Positions 32,889 through 41,428 of a DNA stretch of 64,000 bases are shown one piece after another. The position numbers and the translations under genes are program-made. Below the pieces are notes generated by a model. It ran no database searches. It was not told where the DNA came from and saw only the letters and a program-made list of their open reading frames with translations. Source of the stretch: Udaeobacter sp963725505 (lineage in GTDB: Bacteria > Verrucomicrobiota > Verrucomicrobiia > Chthoniobacterales > UBA10450); contig CAVRYN010000006.1 of assembly GCA_963725505.1 (NCBI GenBank), positions 62,001 to 126,000 on the forward strand, read 5' to 3'. The number at the start of each line of letters is the position of its first letter. Positions within the stretch are counted from its first letter, which is position 1.

Positions 32889-32917
32889 GGTGACTCATCA
32901 TGACAGTACTTTGCGTT

Positions 32918-33352
32918 TCACTTGTACGAATAGACGAGACAGAAAGTGCCTTCCTCGCCTTCAACCAAATCGACCGAAACAAAATACTGGCCGCTGTTCG
33001 CTGGTGAAAACCCGGCCGCGGCTTTTTCCTCGTTATTGTAGCTTTCCGAAGTGAGTTGTTTTCCGGTCTCATCATAGACCCTGACGGTAATTTTTTTCAC
33101 CGATTCCTCCGCTGCAGCGGAAAACCAATACTGGTTTCCCGCGTAGAGATTTACCGCCACGAGGGCGTGGTCATGTGGCTTGACAACTCCGCACCAATGT
33201 CCGTCTCGGATCTTGAAACCATCGTTTGAAAATGCTCCGGCAACGTCGAGCGCGTCTTTACGCGCGCGCACCTCGGCATCTGTTTCCGCGCGAGCAGCAA
33301 TGCTTGCCCCCAGCACAAAGATCGAGAGAAAAATAGCGAGCGAGCGTTTCAT
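32918..33352 (-). CDS. Secreted protein of unknown function (possible pre-peptidase C-terminal-like fold)
   Basis: 144 residues. Signal peptide MKRSLAIFLSIFVLGASIAA RA, cut before ETD near residue 23. The mature chain has DHALVAVNLYAGNQYWFSAA, KKITVRVYDETGKQLTSESY and FSPANSGQYFVSVDLVEGEE, which suggests a beta-sandwich like bacterial pre-peptidase C-terminal domains. Two cysteines (GHWCG and TFCLV) could pair. The ATG overlaps the stop of the gene at 33349 by four bases, so the two secreted proteins are a coupled pair. I do not know a function. Confidence 0.65.
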   Translation of the reverse strand: MKRSLAIFLSIFVLGASIAARAETDAEVRARKDALDVAGAFSNDGFKIRDGHWCGVVKPHDHALVAVNLYAGNQYWFSAAAEESVKKITVRVYDETGKQLTSESYNNEEKAAAGFSPANSGQYFVSVDLVEGEEGTFCLVYSYK

Positions 33353-34164
33353 TTGGGCAGTTCCTTGCTCTCTATTTCCGTCATCACCTTGCCCACTGCT
33401 TCATTGATTTTCCGCACTTCATCTGCAGTGGGCGTCTTCCCCGCTGGAAATGAAACGAGCTTCTCGATTCCGTTCAGCTGCTCGCTCACATCTTTGACCA
33501 GAGGTTCCCGTCGCAATTCGGGTGACACCTCATTAATTTTTGACTGCATGAAGTGGACCAGCGCCGGCTGCCGCAGGACTTTTGCGCTGCGCTCATCATA
33601 GTTCTGCATGATCGCTGCGGTGACCACCTGGGTGCCGCGAATCCAGCCGCCGAGAGTCACAAGGATTACCAGGTCCTGGTCGGCATGCGATTGCATTGAG
33701 GCTTTTACCTCGTTTTGCGTCGCTTCCAGTTCTTCCTGGAGCGTGTCCCACTCGTTGTTCTGAGCGAATTCGTCAATGCTATTGCCGCGGCCAAGCAGGC
33801 GCTCGCTAACTCCGAGCGCCTTTGCCAGCTTGATGATGTCGGACCCGATGTTTTTGACCTGCTGACTGTCCTTTGCTTCGACCGCGATAAAGCCGTCGGC
33901 AATCAACCCGCCGAGATTCAGCGCGATCTGCGCGCGGTTGCGGTAAGTTACCGGCATTGGCCCGCGATACTGACCCGACCAGTTCGTCTTCTCCAACTTT
34001 CCAAGCGCGGCAAAAAGTTCGCCCGGTGTCGGGATGCTGATCGCTTCGCTTCTGACGGCTTTTTCCAGTTGATCGGCTGGAAGACGCCCACTGTCGGTGG
34101 CGCCCGTGGCTGAGAAAACGCCCACCGTCAATGCAAGCAGTCCCAGTTTGGCCAAACGAATCAT
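33349..34164 (-). CDS. Secreted protein of unknown function
   Basis: 271 residues with a signal peptide (MIRLAKLGLLALTVGVFSAT GA). The mature part is helical, with repeated Leu/Ala/Glu heptads (DEFAQNNEWDTLQEELEATQ, VSEQLNGIEKLVSFPAG) and the conserved-looking segment NLGGLIADGFIAVEAKDSQQ VKNIG. No cysteine-based or catalytic motif is evident. First gene of the coupled pair with 32918-33352. Divergent from the FtsB-like gene, so the ~105 bases upstream may hold promoters for both directions. Confidence 0.65.
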   Translation of the reverse strand: MIRLAKLGLLALTVGVFSATGATDSGRLPADQLEKAVRSEAISIPTPGELFAALGKLEKTNWSGQYRGPMPVTYRNRAQIALNLGGLIADGFIAVEAKDSQQVKNIGSDIIKLAKALGVSERLLGRGNSIDEFAQNNEWDTLQEELEATQNEVKASMQSHADQDLVILVTLGGWIRGTQVVTAAIMQNYDERSAKVLRQPALVHFMQSKINEVSPELRREPLVKDVSEQLNGIEKLVSFPAGKTPTADEVRKINEAVGKVMTEIESKELPK

Positions 34165-34270
34165 CGCCCATGATTATGCGTGCCTGCGCCAAATTGCCAA
34201 CGGGAATCTGTGGGGGCAAGTCGACGAAGAACTTGGTGACAAAACTGGCTAAGGCGCTACACTGCGCCAA

Positions 34271-34633
34271 GTGGATCACACTTACGGCGATTTCCGCGCG
34301 CGTCGCGAAGCCAGCGTCTGGCGGCGATTGAACCGCATTCTTCTCGTCCTGCTCATCATAGCGATCTGGCTTGTGATCGTGAGCTTGTTTGTTCCGCCGT
34401 ATAAGAAACTGATGCAGAGCCGGGCGGAAATCGACAACCTGCAACAACAGGTGAACGAACAGCAAAGTTTGCTCGCACGTCAGACCCGCGAGGTCAATCT
34501 GCTCAAGATGGACGTGACTTATTTGGAAACGATTGCGCGCGATCGGCTTGATCTGATGAAGGAAGGCGAAACAATTTTTCGCCTCGAGACCGCGCGAGCC
34601 AAACCGAAGCCGAACGATCCCGCGCGCAGGTAA
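34271..34633 (+). CDS. FtsB/DivIC-like septum formation initiator family protein
   Basis: 120 residues starting at a GTG. A short cytoplasmic N-terminus, one membrane helix (ILLVLLIIAIWLVIVSLFV, about residue 23-41) and a periplasmic coiled coil (KKLMQSRAEIDNLQQQVNEQ QSLLAR) followed by YLETIARDRLDLMKEGETIF, the typical end of the family (usually ARERLGL.K.GE..Y/F). Proteins of this class join FtsL and FtsQ at the division site. It is followed by prfB on the same strand; a palindromic element lies between. Confidence 0.82.
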   Translation: MDHTYGDFRARREASVWRRLNRILLVLLIIAIWLVIVSLFVPPYKKLMQSRAEIDNLQQQVNEQQSLLARQTREVNLLKMDVTYLETIARDRLDLMKEGETIFRLETARAKPKPNDPARR

Positions 34634-34790
34634 GGGTGGCGCATGGGTCTCGCGTGCTGGCGAGCGCGTCCTCGCGATTGCGCACTTTCTTTCAATCCGA
34701 TCATCTTCACTGTTGGCGCGAATTAAAGAGAGATTGTTTCAGCGCGACGCCGAAACCAACACGCGAGACGCGTGCGCTACCCTTTGCGCT
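34634..34790. repeat. Inverted repeat GGGTGGCGCATGGGTCTCGCGTG / CACGCGAGACGCGTGCGCTACCC
   Basis: Left arm at about 34635-34660 and right arm at about 34764-34790 are near-complementary (20 of 23 bases), with an inner AT-richer spacer. It fills the gap between the FtsB-like gene and prfB. Confidence 0.75.
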
Positions 34791-34817
34791 TCGCACTGAG
34801 TTAAAGTATCTTTTTGT

Positions 34818-35961
34818 ATGCCAACGGAAATCTCCATCCCAGATGCTCAGGACCTGAAATCGCGTGTCCGCGAGTTGCGGAGGTTTCTTTGACGTCGAAA
34901 AGCTCCAGAAAGGTCTAGCTGCGATCGAAGGGCGCATGGCCGCGCCCGATTTCTGGTCGAATCGGGAACGCGCTCAGGCCGATGTCGAGGAAGTTTCCCG
35001 ATTACGCTCGTTAATTAATCCGTTTCAAGAGCTGGAACGCGAGATCGAAGATTTCAGTGCGTTGCAACAACTCGCTGCGGAAGAAAGCGACGCGGCACAC
35101 CGCGCGCATGCCGAGAAAGAAGTCGCCACCGAACATGACCGCCTGGTTCACAAGTTGGAGGAATTCGAGCTGCGCCAGTTTTTATCCGGCGAAAACGATC
35201 GCGCGAATGCGTTTCTTACCATTCACTCCGGCGCAGGCGGCACAGAGTCGTGCGACTGGGCCGACATGTTATTGCGGATGTACCAGCGCTGGATCGAACG
35301 CAGCGGTTTCAAATCGCAGACCGTGGACATTCAACAGGGCGAAGAAGTCGGCGTCAAATCGGTAACCCTGTTGGTGACCGGGGAGTATGCCTACGGACAT
35401 CTGCAGACCGAACGCGGGGTGCATCGGCTCGTGCGTATCTCGCCGTTCGATGCAAATAAACGGCGGCACACGTCATTCGCCAGTGTCGATGTGGTTCCTG
35501 AAATTGCCGATACTGCCCCGATTGAAGTCAATCCGGCCGATCTGGAGATCGACACCTTTCGCAGTGGCGGCAAAGGCGGGCAGAACGTCAATAAGGTAGA
35601 AACTGCCGTGCGGATTTTGCATAGGCCCAGTGGAATTGTCGTGGCCTGCCAGGCCGAGCGCAGCCAGGGACGCAATCGCGAGCTGGCAATGAAGATGTTG
35701 AAAGCAAAACTTTACCAGCTCGAAGAAGACAAAAAGCGCGCTGAGATGGAGCGCCAATACGGAGAAAAAGGCGAGATCGCCTGGGGAAATCAGATTCGCT
35801 CCTACGTTTTTCAGCCGTATCAAATGGTGAAGGATCACCGCACCGGCGCGGAAACGAGCAATGTGCAGGAGGTGATGGACGGCGACATTGATGTGTTCAT
35901 CCAGGCGAAACTGCGCGGAGAGAAAGCCACGAAAGGCGAGGGGAGCGACAGCGAAACGTAA
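34818..35961 (+). CDS. prfB: Peptide chain release factor 2 with programmed +1 frameshift
   Basis: Recognises UGA and UAA stops. A 24-codon first frame from ATG 34818 (MPTEISIPDAQDLKSRVREL RRFL) ends at the in-frame TGA 34890-34892; a +1 shift on CTT-T continues with DVEKLQKGLAAIEGRMAAPD FW to the TAA at 35959. The joined protein is about 380 residues. Stop-codon contact motif SPF is in VRISPFDANKRRHTSF and the peptidyl-hydrolysis GGQ is in RSGGKGGQNVNKVETAV. The shift is the known autoregulation: low RF2 makes the ribosome pause at UGA and slip. It is not a damaged gene. Confidence 0.97.
34876..34893 (+). promoter_or_regulatory. prfB frameshift signal
   Basis: TGCGGAGGTTTCTTTGAC: an internal Shine-Dalgarno-like CGGAGG, three bases of spacer, then CTT TGA C. 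This has the layout of the E. coli AGGGGGTATCTTTGAC site. Pairing of the ribosome to CGGAGG pushes the CTT-decoding tRNA one base forward. Confidence 0.95.
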
Positions 35962-35981
35962 TCGCCCGTGACGTTTTTCGG

Positions 35982-36144
35982 TGTCATTCCGAGCGGAGTC
36001 GAGGAATGGAGCGACCGGGACGAGCGACATGGACGGCGAAGCCGCGAGGGTAGCGGCGAGTGAGTCGGGGGACGAACGAGTTCAATCTCTAATTATTTCT
36101 GATGTCAAACATCAAGAGATGTCTCGACTTCGCTCGACATGACA
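35982..36144. repeat. GTCATTCCGAGCGGAGTCGAGGAAT palindrome (copy 2)
   Basis: Left end TGTCATTCCGAGCGGAGTCG AGGAAT and right end AGAGATGTCTCGACTTCGCT CGACATGACA are inverted relatives. The right end is translated as the last ten residues (CHVERSRDIS) and stop of the SprT-like gene. Confidence 0.85.
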
Positions 36145-36720
36145 AATTAGTTTTAGTCGAAAACGCGCATCGAATTCACCGCCATTATGCGCGCGGCAAC
36201 ACGCAAGACATGCGACCGCGCGTTTTATGCGGCGTGTACGAGGGAAATCGCGCTGGCAATTTGGACATTTGTATAGGAACCGCCGAGCGCGCTCGCTGAC
36301 CGGGAAGGGGAGGTTGTGACAGCGCTTTTCATCCGTAATTCCCAAATCGCGGCAAGCCTGCCGCCACTCGACACCATGTGGCAGGATGCGGCGCCGTCCA
36401 ACGCGAAATTGAGCAAGAACATGGGCCAGTTCATGGCGCAGAGTGCGATCGATTTCGGCCGGATGCTCCGACAACCGCGGGTTTAGCGAAATGAGTTTCT
36501 GACGATAATCCGCGCGGCCGGCGGCTGTTTTCAGGCGCGAATTCCACTCGACGCGGAGTTCCGCCGCGATTCGCGCTGCGCCATTAGCGCGCATTAGTTC
36601 GCGTGCTGTTTGTTGAAGATCGATATCTCTGTAGCCGCTTTGCTCTGCGAAGCGCGACGCGTCCCACAGGGACGCGGCTACAGTGCGGAACGCGAATTCC
36701 AGTTGCCTAAGCAACGGCAT
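36112..36720 (-). CDS. SprT-like zinc metalloprotease-type protein
   Basis: 202 residues from the ATG at 36720, which overlaps the cysteine desulfurase stop by 14 bases. The SprT-like domain has the zinc motif RTLRHELAHVLAQF (HExxH-like HELAH, about residue 98-106) with a third His in LPHGVEWRQACRDLG. A zinc ribbon follows: YKCPNCQRDFPRTRR and VACLACCRA. The family includes bacterial SprT and eukaryotic Spartan proteases; catalytic activity of bacterial ones is unproven. Residues ~13-31 (RTVAASLWDASRFAEQSGYR) come from a palindromic element, and the last ten residues (CHVERSRDIS) from another, so both ends have been remodelled. Confidence 0.82.
   Translation of the reverse strand: MPLLRQLEFAFRTVAASLWDASRFAEQSGYRDIDLQQTARELMRANGAARIAAELRVEWNSRLKTAAGRADYRQKLISLNPRLSEHPAEIDRTLRHELAHVLAQFRVGRRRILPHGVEWRQACRDLGITDEKRCHNLPFPVSERARRFLYKCPNCQRDFPRTRRIKRAVACLACCRAHNGGEFDARFRLKLICHVERSRDIS
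36629..36683. repeat. CTGTAGCCGC...GCGGCTACAG palindrome inside the SprT-like gene
   Basis: Arms CTGTAGCCGCTTTGC and GACGCGGCTACAG are inverted; the inside also contains GCGACGCGTCCCACAGGGAC GC. It is read in frame as about residues 13-31. Confidence 0.8.
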
Positions 36721-37861
36721 ATGCGCTCTTTCGCGTCTGCAAACGTTCGACAATTTTCTGCACGGCGTCCCCGGTCGCTTTGATCTCGTCCGCGGTCGTC
36801 CATTTGCCTAACGAGAAGCGAACCGCAGAGCGGGCTCTCTCTATCGGCAAACCCATCGCCAGCAAAACGTGGGACGCCACTACTGAACCAACCATGCAAG
36901 CCGAGCCGCTTGATGCGCACACGCCTTCCAAATCGAGCGCGATGAGGAGCGTCTCCGAATCGAGCCCAAGCAAACTTACGTTCAATGTGTTTGCCAGCCG
37001 GGGCGCATTCGCGCCGTTCTGCTTTGCATCCGAAATGTGCCGCGAAATTCGCGTCCAAAGTTCATCGCGTAATTTCGCTTCGCGCCGCTGTTCTTCTTCG
37101 CAGTCGCGCAATGTCCACTCGGCCGCCGCTGCCATCCCCGCAATTGCAGCAACGTTTTCTGTCCCGGGCCGTCGCTCGTTCTCGTGCGCGCCGCCAAACA
37201 TAATCGGCTGGATTGATAAGCCGCTCCGTAGAAAAAGAAATCCCGCGCCTTTCGGTCCATAAAATTTGTGCGCAGCGAAACTGGCGGCATCGACCAGCGA
37301 AAGATCCGTCTCGATTTTCCCAAACGATTGCACCATGTCGCTGTGCAGAAGCACGCCACGCTCACGGCATATCTGCGAAATTTCGCGCATCGGCTGAATC
37401 ACACCTGTCTCGTTGTTGGCGGTCATGATCGAGACAAGTCTTGTGTCTGGCCGAATCGCAGCGGCGAGTTGACCGAGATCGATGATTCCGTCATGCGAGA
37501 TATTGAGCCATGTCACCTCGAAACCTTCATGCTTTTCCAAATGTTCGACGGCGTTGAGTACTGCGTGATGTTCGGTCTTGGCTGAAATGATGTGGCCGCC
37601 GCGTGATGATCGCTGTCGCGCGAGACCGAGGACAGCCAGGTTGCACGATTCGGTTCCGCCGCTCGTGAAAATGATTTCATGCGGTTTAACGTGCAGCAAC
37701 GCGGTCAACTTATCCCGCGCATTGTCAATGGCCGCGCGCGCTTCGCGCCCTGCGGCGTGCACACTCGACGGATTACCAAAGTGCCGACCAAGATACGGCG
37801 ACATCGCTTCGCGCGCCGCGTCGCACAGCGGCGTCGTTGCATTGTAATCAAGATAAATCAC
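36707..37861 (-). CDS. Cysteine desulfurase (IscS/NifS family)
   Basis: 384 residues. A PLP enzyme that removes sulfur from cysteine for Fe-S clusters and tRNA thiolation. Features: IYLDYNATTPLCDAAREAM at the start, GNPSSVHAAGREAR (about residue 30), FTSGGTESCNLAVLG (about residue 65), TANNETGVIQPM, PLP lysine in AASFAAHKFYGPKGAGFLF (about residue 198), and the catalytic cysteine in VCASSGSACMVGSVVASHVL LAMG (about residue 322). Met follows the Cys region where Ser is common. No iscR or iscU nearby. The downstream SprT-like gene overlaps it. Confidence 0.94.
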   Translation of the reverse strand: MIYLDYNATTPLCDAAREAMSPYLGRHFGNPSSVHAAGREARAAIDNARDKLTALLHVKPHEIIFTSGGTESCNLAVLGLARQRSSRGGHIISAKTEHHAVLNAVEHLEKHEGFEVTWLNISHDGIIDLGQLAAAIRPDTRLVSIMTANNETGVIQPMREISQICRERGVLLHSDMVQSFGKIETDLSLVDAASFAAHKFYGPKGAGFLFLRSGLSIQPIMFGGAHENERRPGTENVAAIAGMAAAAEWTLRDCEEEQRREAKLRDELWTRISRHISDAKQNGANAPRLANTLNVSLLGLDSETLLIALDLEGVCASSGSACMVGSVVASHVLLAMGLPIERARSAVRFSLGKWTTADEIKATGDAVQKIVERLQTRKSAYAVA

Positions 37862-37902
37862 TTAATTTTTCCTCTTTGTTCTTACTGCTCGTGCGCGTCG
37901 CT

Positions 37903-38016
37903 GCTGTAGCCGCGTCTCTGTGAGACGCGTGGCGCGCGTTTTCCAAACACGTCAGCGCTGCGCTACGCACCCGCCTCCGCGCAGCTCCGGCGCGGCAAGC
38001 AGCGAAGCGGCTACAG
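37903..38016. repeat. CTGTAGCCGCGTCTC...GAAGCGGCTACAG palindrome
   Basis: Ends CTGTAGCCGCGTCTCTGTGA GACGCG and GCAGCGAAGCGGCTACAG are inverted; two inner hairpins are present. Fills the gap between the desulfurase and cysE genes, both on the minus strand. Confidence 0.8.
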
Positions 38017-38029
38017 GATTGGCGCGCCT

Positions 38030-38953
38030 TCATTCTCGAAATTCATCGCGTGTGGTCGCCGGTCGTTTCTTTCGCTTGGGCACGATGCAGAGTTGTTTTT
38101 CCTCGTAATATACCAGCGAATCCGGCGGGACGCTTTGCACGAGAAAGACGTTGCCACCGATGGTCGATCGTGCACCGATCACGGTTTCGCCCCCTAGAAT
38201 CGTTGATCCTGGGTAAATCGTCACGTCGTCTTGGACGGTGGGGTGACGTTTTCCACCCTTTTTGATCTTGCCGTGCTCGTCCTTTTGAAAACTACGCGCA
38301 CCGAGCGTAACCGCGTGATAAAGCTTAACGCGCGCACCGATCTCCGTCGTCTCACCGATGACTACGCCAGTACCGTGATCGATGAAAAAGTTTTCACCGA
38401 TTTTCGCGCCGGGGTGAATGTCGATTCCGGTACGGCTGTGCGCCCATTCGGTCATGATGCGCGGAATCAACGGCACTTTGTCGTAAAGGAGATGCGCCAT
38501 TCGATAAATGGCGACGGCTTCCAGCGCGGGGTAAGCGAGAATGATTTCCTCGTAGCTTCTCGCAGCCGGATCGCCTTCGTAGGCGGCGTCGATGTCCGTC
38601 CAAAGCAGTCGGCGCACCGACGGCAGCTGCTTCAAAAACTCGCTCAAGACCTCTTCGGCTTTTGCTTCGGTTGCTTCGTCGGGCGGGATTTTGCCGAGGC
38701 TTCTGCAGATTTCTGTTTTCAATCGTGCGTGCAAATGTCTGACGCGAATGCGCGTGGTGTCAGCCAGGTCTTCGGAGCTCACCAGTGCTTCACTGCGAAA
38801 ACCGGGGAACATCAAGCTCATCAGCTCGGCGCACGCTGCTTCGATGGCGAGACGCGAGGGGAGAGTGGCGGCGGCATCGAGATAATTTATGCCGCCGGTT
38901 TCGCCATAGGTCTGAAGCAGTTCCTCAACTGCGTCGCGGTTCGTCGTGTCCAT
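38030..38953 (-). CDS. cysE: Serine O-acetyltransferase
   Basis: 307 residues from the ATG at 38953 (MDTTNRDAVEELLQTYGE); the longer upstream frame lies in repeat sequence. Makes O-acetylserine for cysteine synthesis. An N-terminal helical domain (about residues 1-170, including RSYEEIILAYPALEAVAIYR MAH) is followed by a left-handed beta-helix of hexapeptide repeats: RTGIDIHPGAKIGENFFIDH GTGVVIGETTEIG, then VTIYPGSTILGGETVIGARS TIGGNVF. His and Asp of the active site are in DHGTG. The long N-terminal domain is of the EpsC type. Together with the neighbouring desulfurase it forms a cysteine/sulfur pair. Confidence 0.93.
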   Translation of the reverse strand: MDTTNRDAVEELLQTYGETGGINYLDAAATLPSRLAIEAACAELMSLMFPGFRSEALVSSEDLADTTRIRVRHLHARLKTEICRSLGKIPPDEATEAKAEEVLSEFLKQLPSVRRLLWTDIDAAYEGDPAARSYEEIILAYPALEAVAIYRMAHLLYDKVPLIPRIMTEWAHSRTGIDIHPGAKIGENFFIDHGTGVVIGETTEIGARVKLYHAVTLGARSFQKDEHGKIKKGGKRHPTVQDDVTIYPGSTILGGETVIGARSTIGGNVFLVQSVPPDSLVYYEEKQLCIVPKRKKRPATTRDEFRE

Positions 38954-39026
38954 CGCAGAAATATGCGACGAGATGTCGGCGAAACAAAAGGGAAACTGTG
39001 GGAGGGCCCGTGGCTTTACTGATCCA

Positions 39027-39256
39027 CGTAGCGCCAAAGGCGCTGTCTCATGCTAGCCTGGGGCATCGCTCCAGGGATCCGATTGTCGGGGGAACCAAGC
39101 GCTGAAAGCGCGATTCAGCCGGGCGGATCGTTTGGGCCGCTGCATGGAACGGGTGCCGCAAGTGAATCGCGCTATCAGCGCTGATGTTTTTGCTGTTTTA
39201 CAAATCCTGGGGCGCTGCCCCAGGCTGCCCCTGAATGCTGCGCCTTTGGCGCTACG
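39027..39256. repeat. 230-base palindromic element CGTAGCGCCAAAGGCGC...GCGCCTTTGGCGCTACG
   Basis: Perfect 17-base terminal inverted repeats (CGTAGCGCCAAAGGCGC / GCGCCTTTGGCGCTACG). Inside are nested arms TAGCCTGGGGC ... GGGGCGCTGCCCCAGGCT and AAGCGCTGAAAGCGCGATTC. No reading frame. It occupies nearly the whole gap between cysE and the response-regulator gene, so this 336-base gap holds no other feature. Confidence 0.85.
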
Positions 39257-39289
39257 CAGATGCGAAAGCCGGTGTTAATCAGAGGCTCG

Positions 39290-40033
39290 TTACGCGCCGC
39301 GCGCGCTTAACCATTGCAGGGCGAAACGCGCGACTTCTCGCGAGTTCTTCAAATCCAGTTTGTCTTTGATATGCGCCCGGTGGGTTTCCACCGTCTTGGG
39401 GCTGAGATGTAGCAACTTGGCGATCTGACGCACTTCGTGGCCTTTGCCGATCAGTTCCAGGATTTCGAGTTCGCGATCGCTAAGCCTCTCGACCGCGTCG
39501 GTCTCGCCTTCAGCCTGTCGATGCGCAAACTTCGTGATCACCTGCGCTGCCATGGCCGGGCTGAGATAGGGACGCCCATTAAAAATCTCACGGATTGCCT
39601 GGATCACGTTTGCCATTGCTTCGTGTTTCATGACATAGCCGTCCGCGCCGGCGCGCAGCGCGCGCACTGCGTAGAGCGATTCATCGTGCATCGAGAGCAC
39701 CAGAATTGGCAGCTTCGGAAATTCTGCGCGGATGTTTTTTATAAGCTCAATACCGTTGGCGCCCGGCAAACTAAGATCGACGATCACAAGATCGGGGTGC
39801 AGTTTCCGGATCACGTCCATAGCTTCGGAAGCGTTGCCGGCCTCGCCACACACTGCGAAGGCGCCATCGGAGTGAATCAGTTCCTCGAGGCCTTTTCGAA
39901 ACAGTGGGTGATCATCCACGATCACGATCCGTTTCGCGTCAGGAGGATCGCATCGAGGGTTCTTGTTCGTCGAACGCGCGGGATGCGGTCTGGCTGCGGC
40001 TGACTTGGATGCAGGATGGTCCACGGTGAGCAT
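39290..40033 (-). CDS. NarL/FixJ-type response regulator
   Basis: 247 residues. A 34-residue Pro/Arg-rich N-terminal extension precedes a receiver domain (acidic DD at 40-41, phosphorylation Asp86 in LVIVDLSLPG, Ser114, Lys136 in YVMKHE) and a LuxR-type DNA-binding domain (about residues 184-230, LSDRELEILELIGKGHEVRQ IAKLL). All key receiver residues are intact. It lies 21 bases after the histidine kinase relic on the same strand and would be its natural partner; with that kinase broken, another kinase or small phosphodonor must act on it, or it is on its way to loss too. Confidence 0.93.
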   Translation of the reverse strand: MLTVDHPASKSAAARPHPARSTNKNPRCDPPDAKRIVIVDDHPLFRKGLEELIHSDGAFAVCGEAGNASEAMDVIRKLHPDLVIVDLSLPGANGIELIKNIRAEFPKLPILVLSMHDESLYAVRALRAGADGYVMKHEAMANVIQAIREIFNGRPYLSPAMAAQVITKFAHRQAEGETDAVERLSDRELEILELIGKGHEVRQIAKLLHLSPKTVETHRAHIKDKLDLKNSREVARFALQWLSARGA

Positions 40034-40054
40034 CGATCTTCCCTTGATCGTCTT

Positions 40055-41392
40055 TTAACTGTTCGCCGCTCGCCGGTGCGGTAGATGTCTGAATTTTCGG
40101 CTAGCAGTGGCTGCGACCGTTCTGGATGTCATCGCCAGATGCTTTGCCTCGCCGTTTCCTCGGAGCTTCCCTGACTGCGCCGCGCCGTCTGGCAAGTAAC
40201 AAGACACACACGTCCCGCCGCGTTTTGGCGAGTCGATCTCCAGACGGGCGCCCATCAATTGAGCGCGGTAATTCATGATGTGAAGACCCAAGCCACGCCT
40301 CAACTCACGCTCCTTGGAAACTCCAACGCCGTCATCCGTTACGCGCAAAACCATCTCCTTTCCCACCCGCTCCAGTTTAATCACAATTTCTCGTGCTTGA
40401 GCGTGCTTGTTGGCGTTGATGACTGCTTCGCGAGCGATGCGATAAGAGGTGCGCTGCGGCCGAGATCATCCCGATATGAAATGATGATGTAACTTCCAAC
40501 CGGCAGGGTGTCTTCCAGATTTCCCGGTCTACCAAATCCTCGCAAGGCAGTTGACGAATCCGGCCGCGTCCACATCAACACGATGCAAGGCGCGGGAAAG
40601 GTTGCGCGTATCAGCCGCAGCATCGTTCACCAGTTCGCGCGATTTTTTCGATGTCAGCCGCGTCGATCACGCGATGGTTCTTTAATCGCATCGCGACTGA
40701 GCGCGCCATGAACGCGACCGCAGTCAGATGCTGGCAAAGCCCATCATGCAATTCCTGCCCAGGCGCTGTTGCTCCCGGTCGCTGATTGCAAGGATTTCGC
40801 CTTCAAGCCCTTTGCGCCGCGAGATCTCGTTTTTCAGTTGCTTATTTGCAGCGGATAATTCCGCTGTTCGTTCGCGCACGCGATACTCAAGCATTTCGTT
40901 CAAGTTCGCCAATTGGGTGACGAGATCCCGCACCTGATATTGCCGCCGGCGAGAACGTAACGCAACCTGCACCGAGCGCAGCAGTGTCAAAGTGCTGATG
41001 GGCCGCTCCAGCAAAGTCACAGTTCCGGCAGCGGTAGCCGCCACATTCAGTAATCCTGCTCGGCGCGATTCGCCGCCGCTCGTTAGAATGATAAGCGGTA
41101 ATTCGGACCAGGGCGGCTGTGCTTTGAGAAGGTCCAAAAGAAGCGAACCTTGCGCTGATTCCAGTGCTTCCTCGGTAAGCAGTAGCGCGCCTGCGCCATC
41201 CGTGATTCGTCCGGAATGTTCATCTAACTTACGGCAAATCTGTGTTTCAAAACCTTTGGCGTCGAGCAAAGCCGCCATGGCTTCAGCATCCTGGCCGACA
41301 GGCGCGATGATAAATACGCACTCGCCTTTATGCCTTCGCAACATGCGTGCATGTTTGTCGCGAGTGGCATCATTATCAACGGATCGGCGCAT
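40055..41392 (-). pseudogene. NarX-like sensor histidine kinase, broken by at least four frameshifts
   Basis: The first frame (from about 41392) encodes a receiver-like N-terminal domain (ECVFIIAPVGQDAEAMAALL, LPLIILTSGGESRRAG, LLERPISTLTLLRSV) and a coiled coil (ELSAANKQLKNEISRRKGLE) and stops at LGRNCMMGFASI. Other frames carry the rest: QELHDGLCQHLTAVAFMARS with the phospho-accepting His of HisKA_3, then ELVNDAAADTRNLSRALHRV, then EDLVDREIWKTPCRLEV, then YRIAREAVINANKHAQA and DDGVGVSKE with LGLHIMNYRAQLMGA of the ATPase domain. Shifts lie near 40758, 40637, 40543 and 40446. So many lesions within 320 bases point to real decay. The order KaiC-kinase-regulator suggests a former signalling operon. 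Confidence 0.85.
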
Positions 41393-41428
41393 GAGAATTG
41401 AAATCGCTCCGCGATTGCATCGTTGCCT

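Noticed and set aside
34864..35961. prfB as a gene broken by TGA at its start
   Set aside because: The TGA is in the RF2 programmed-frameshift context with an upstream CGGAGG; this is normal regulation.
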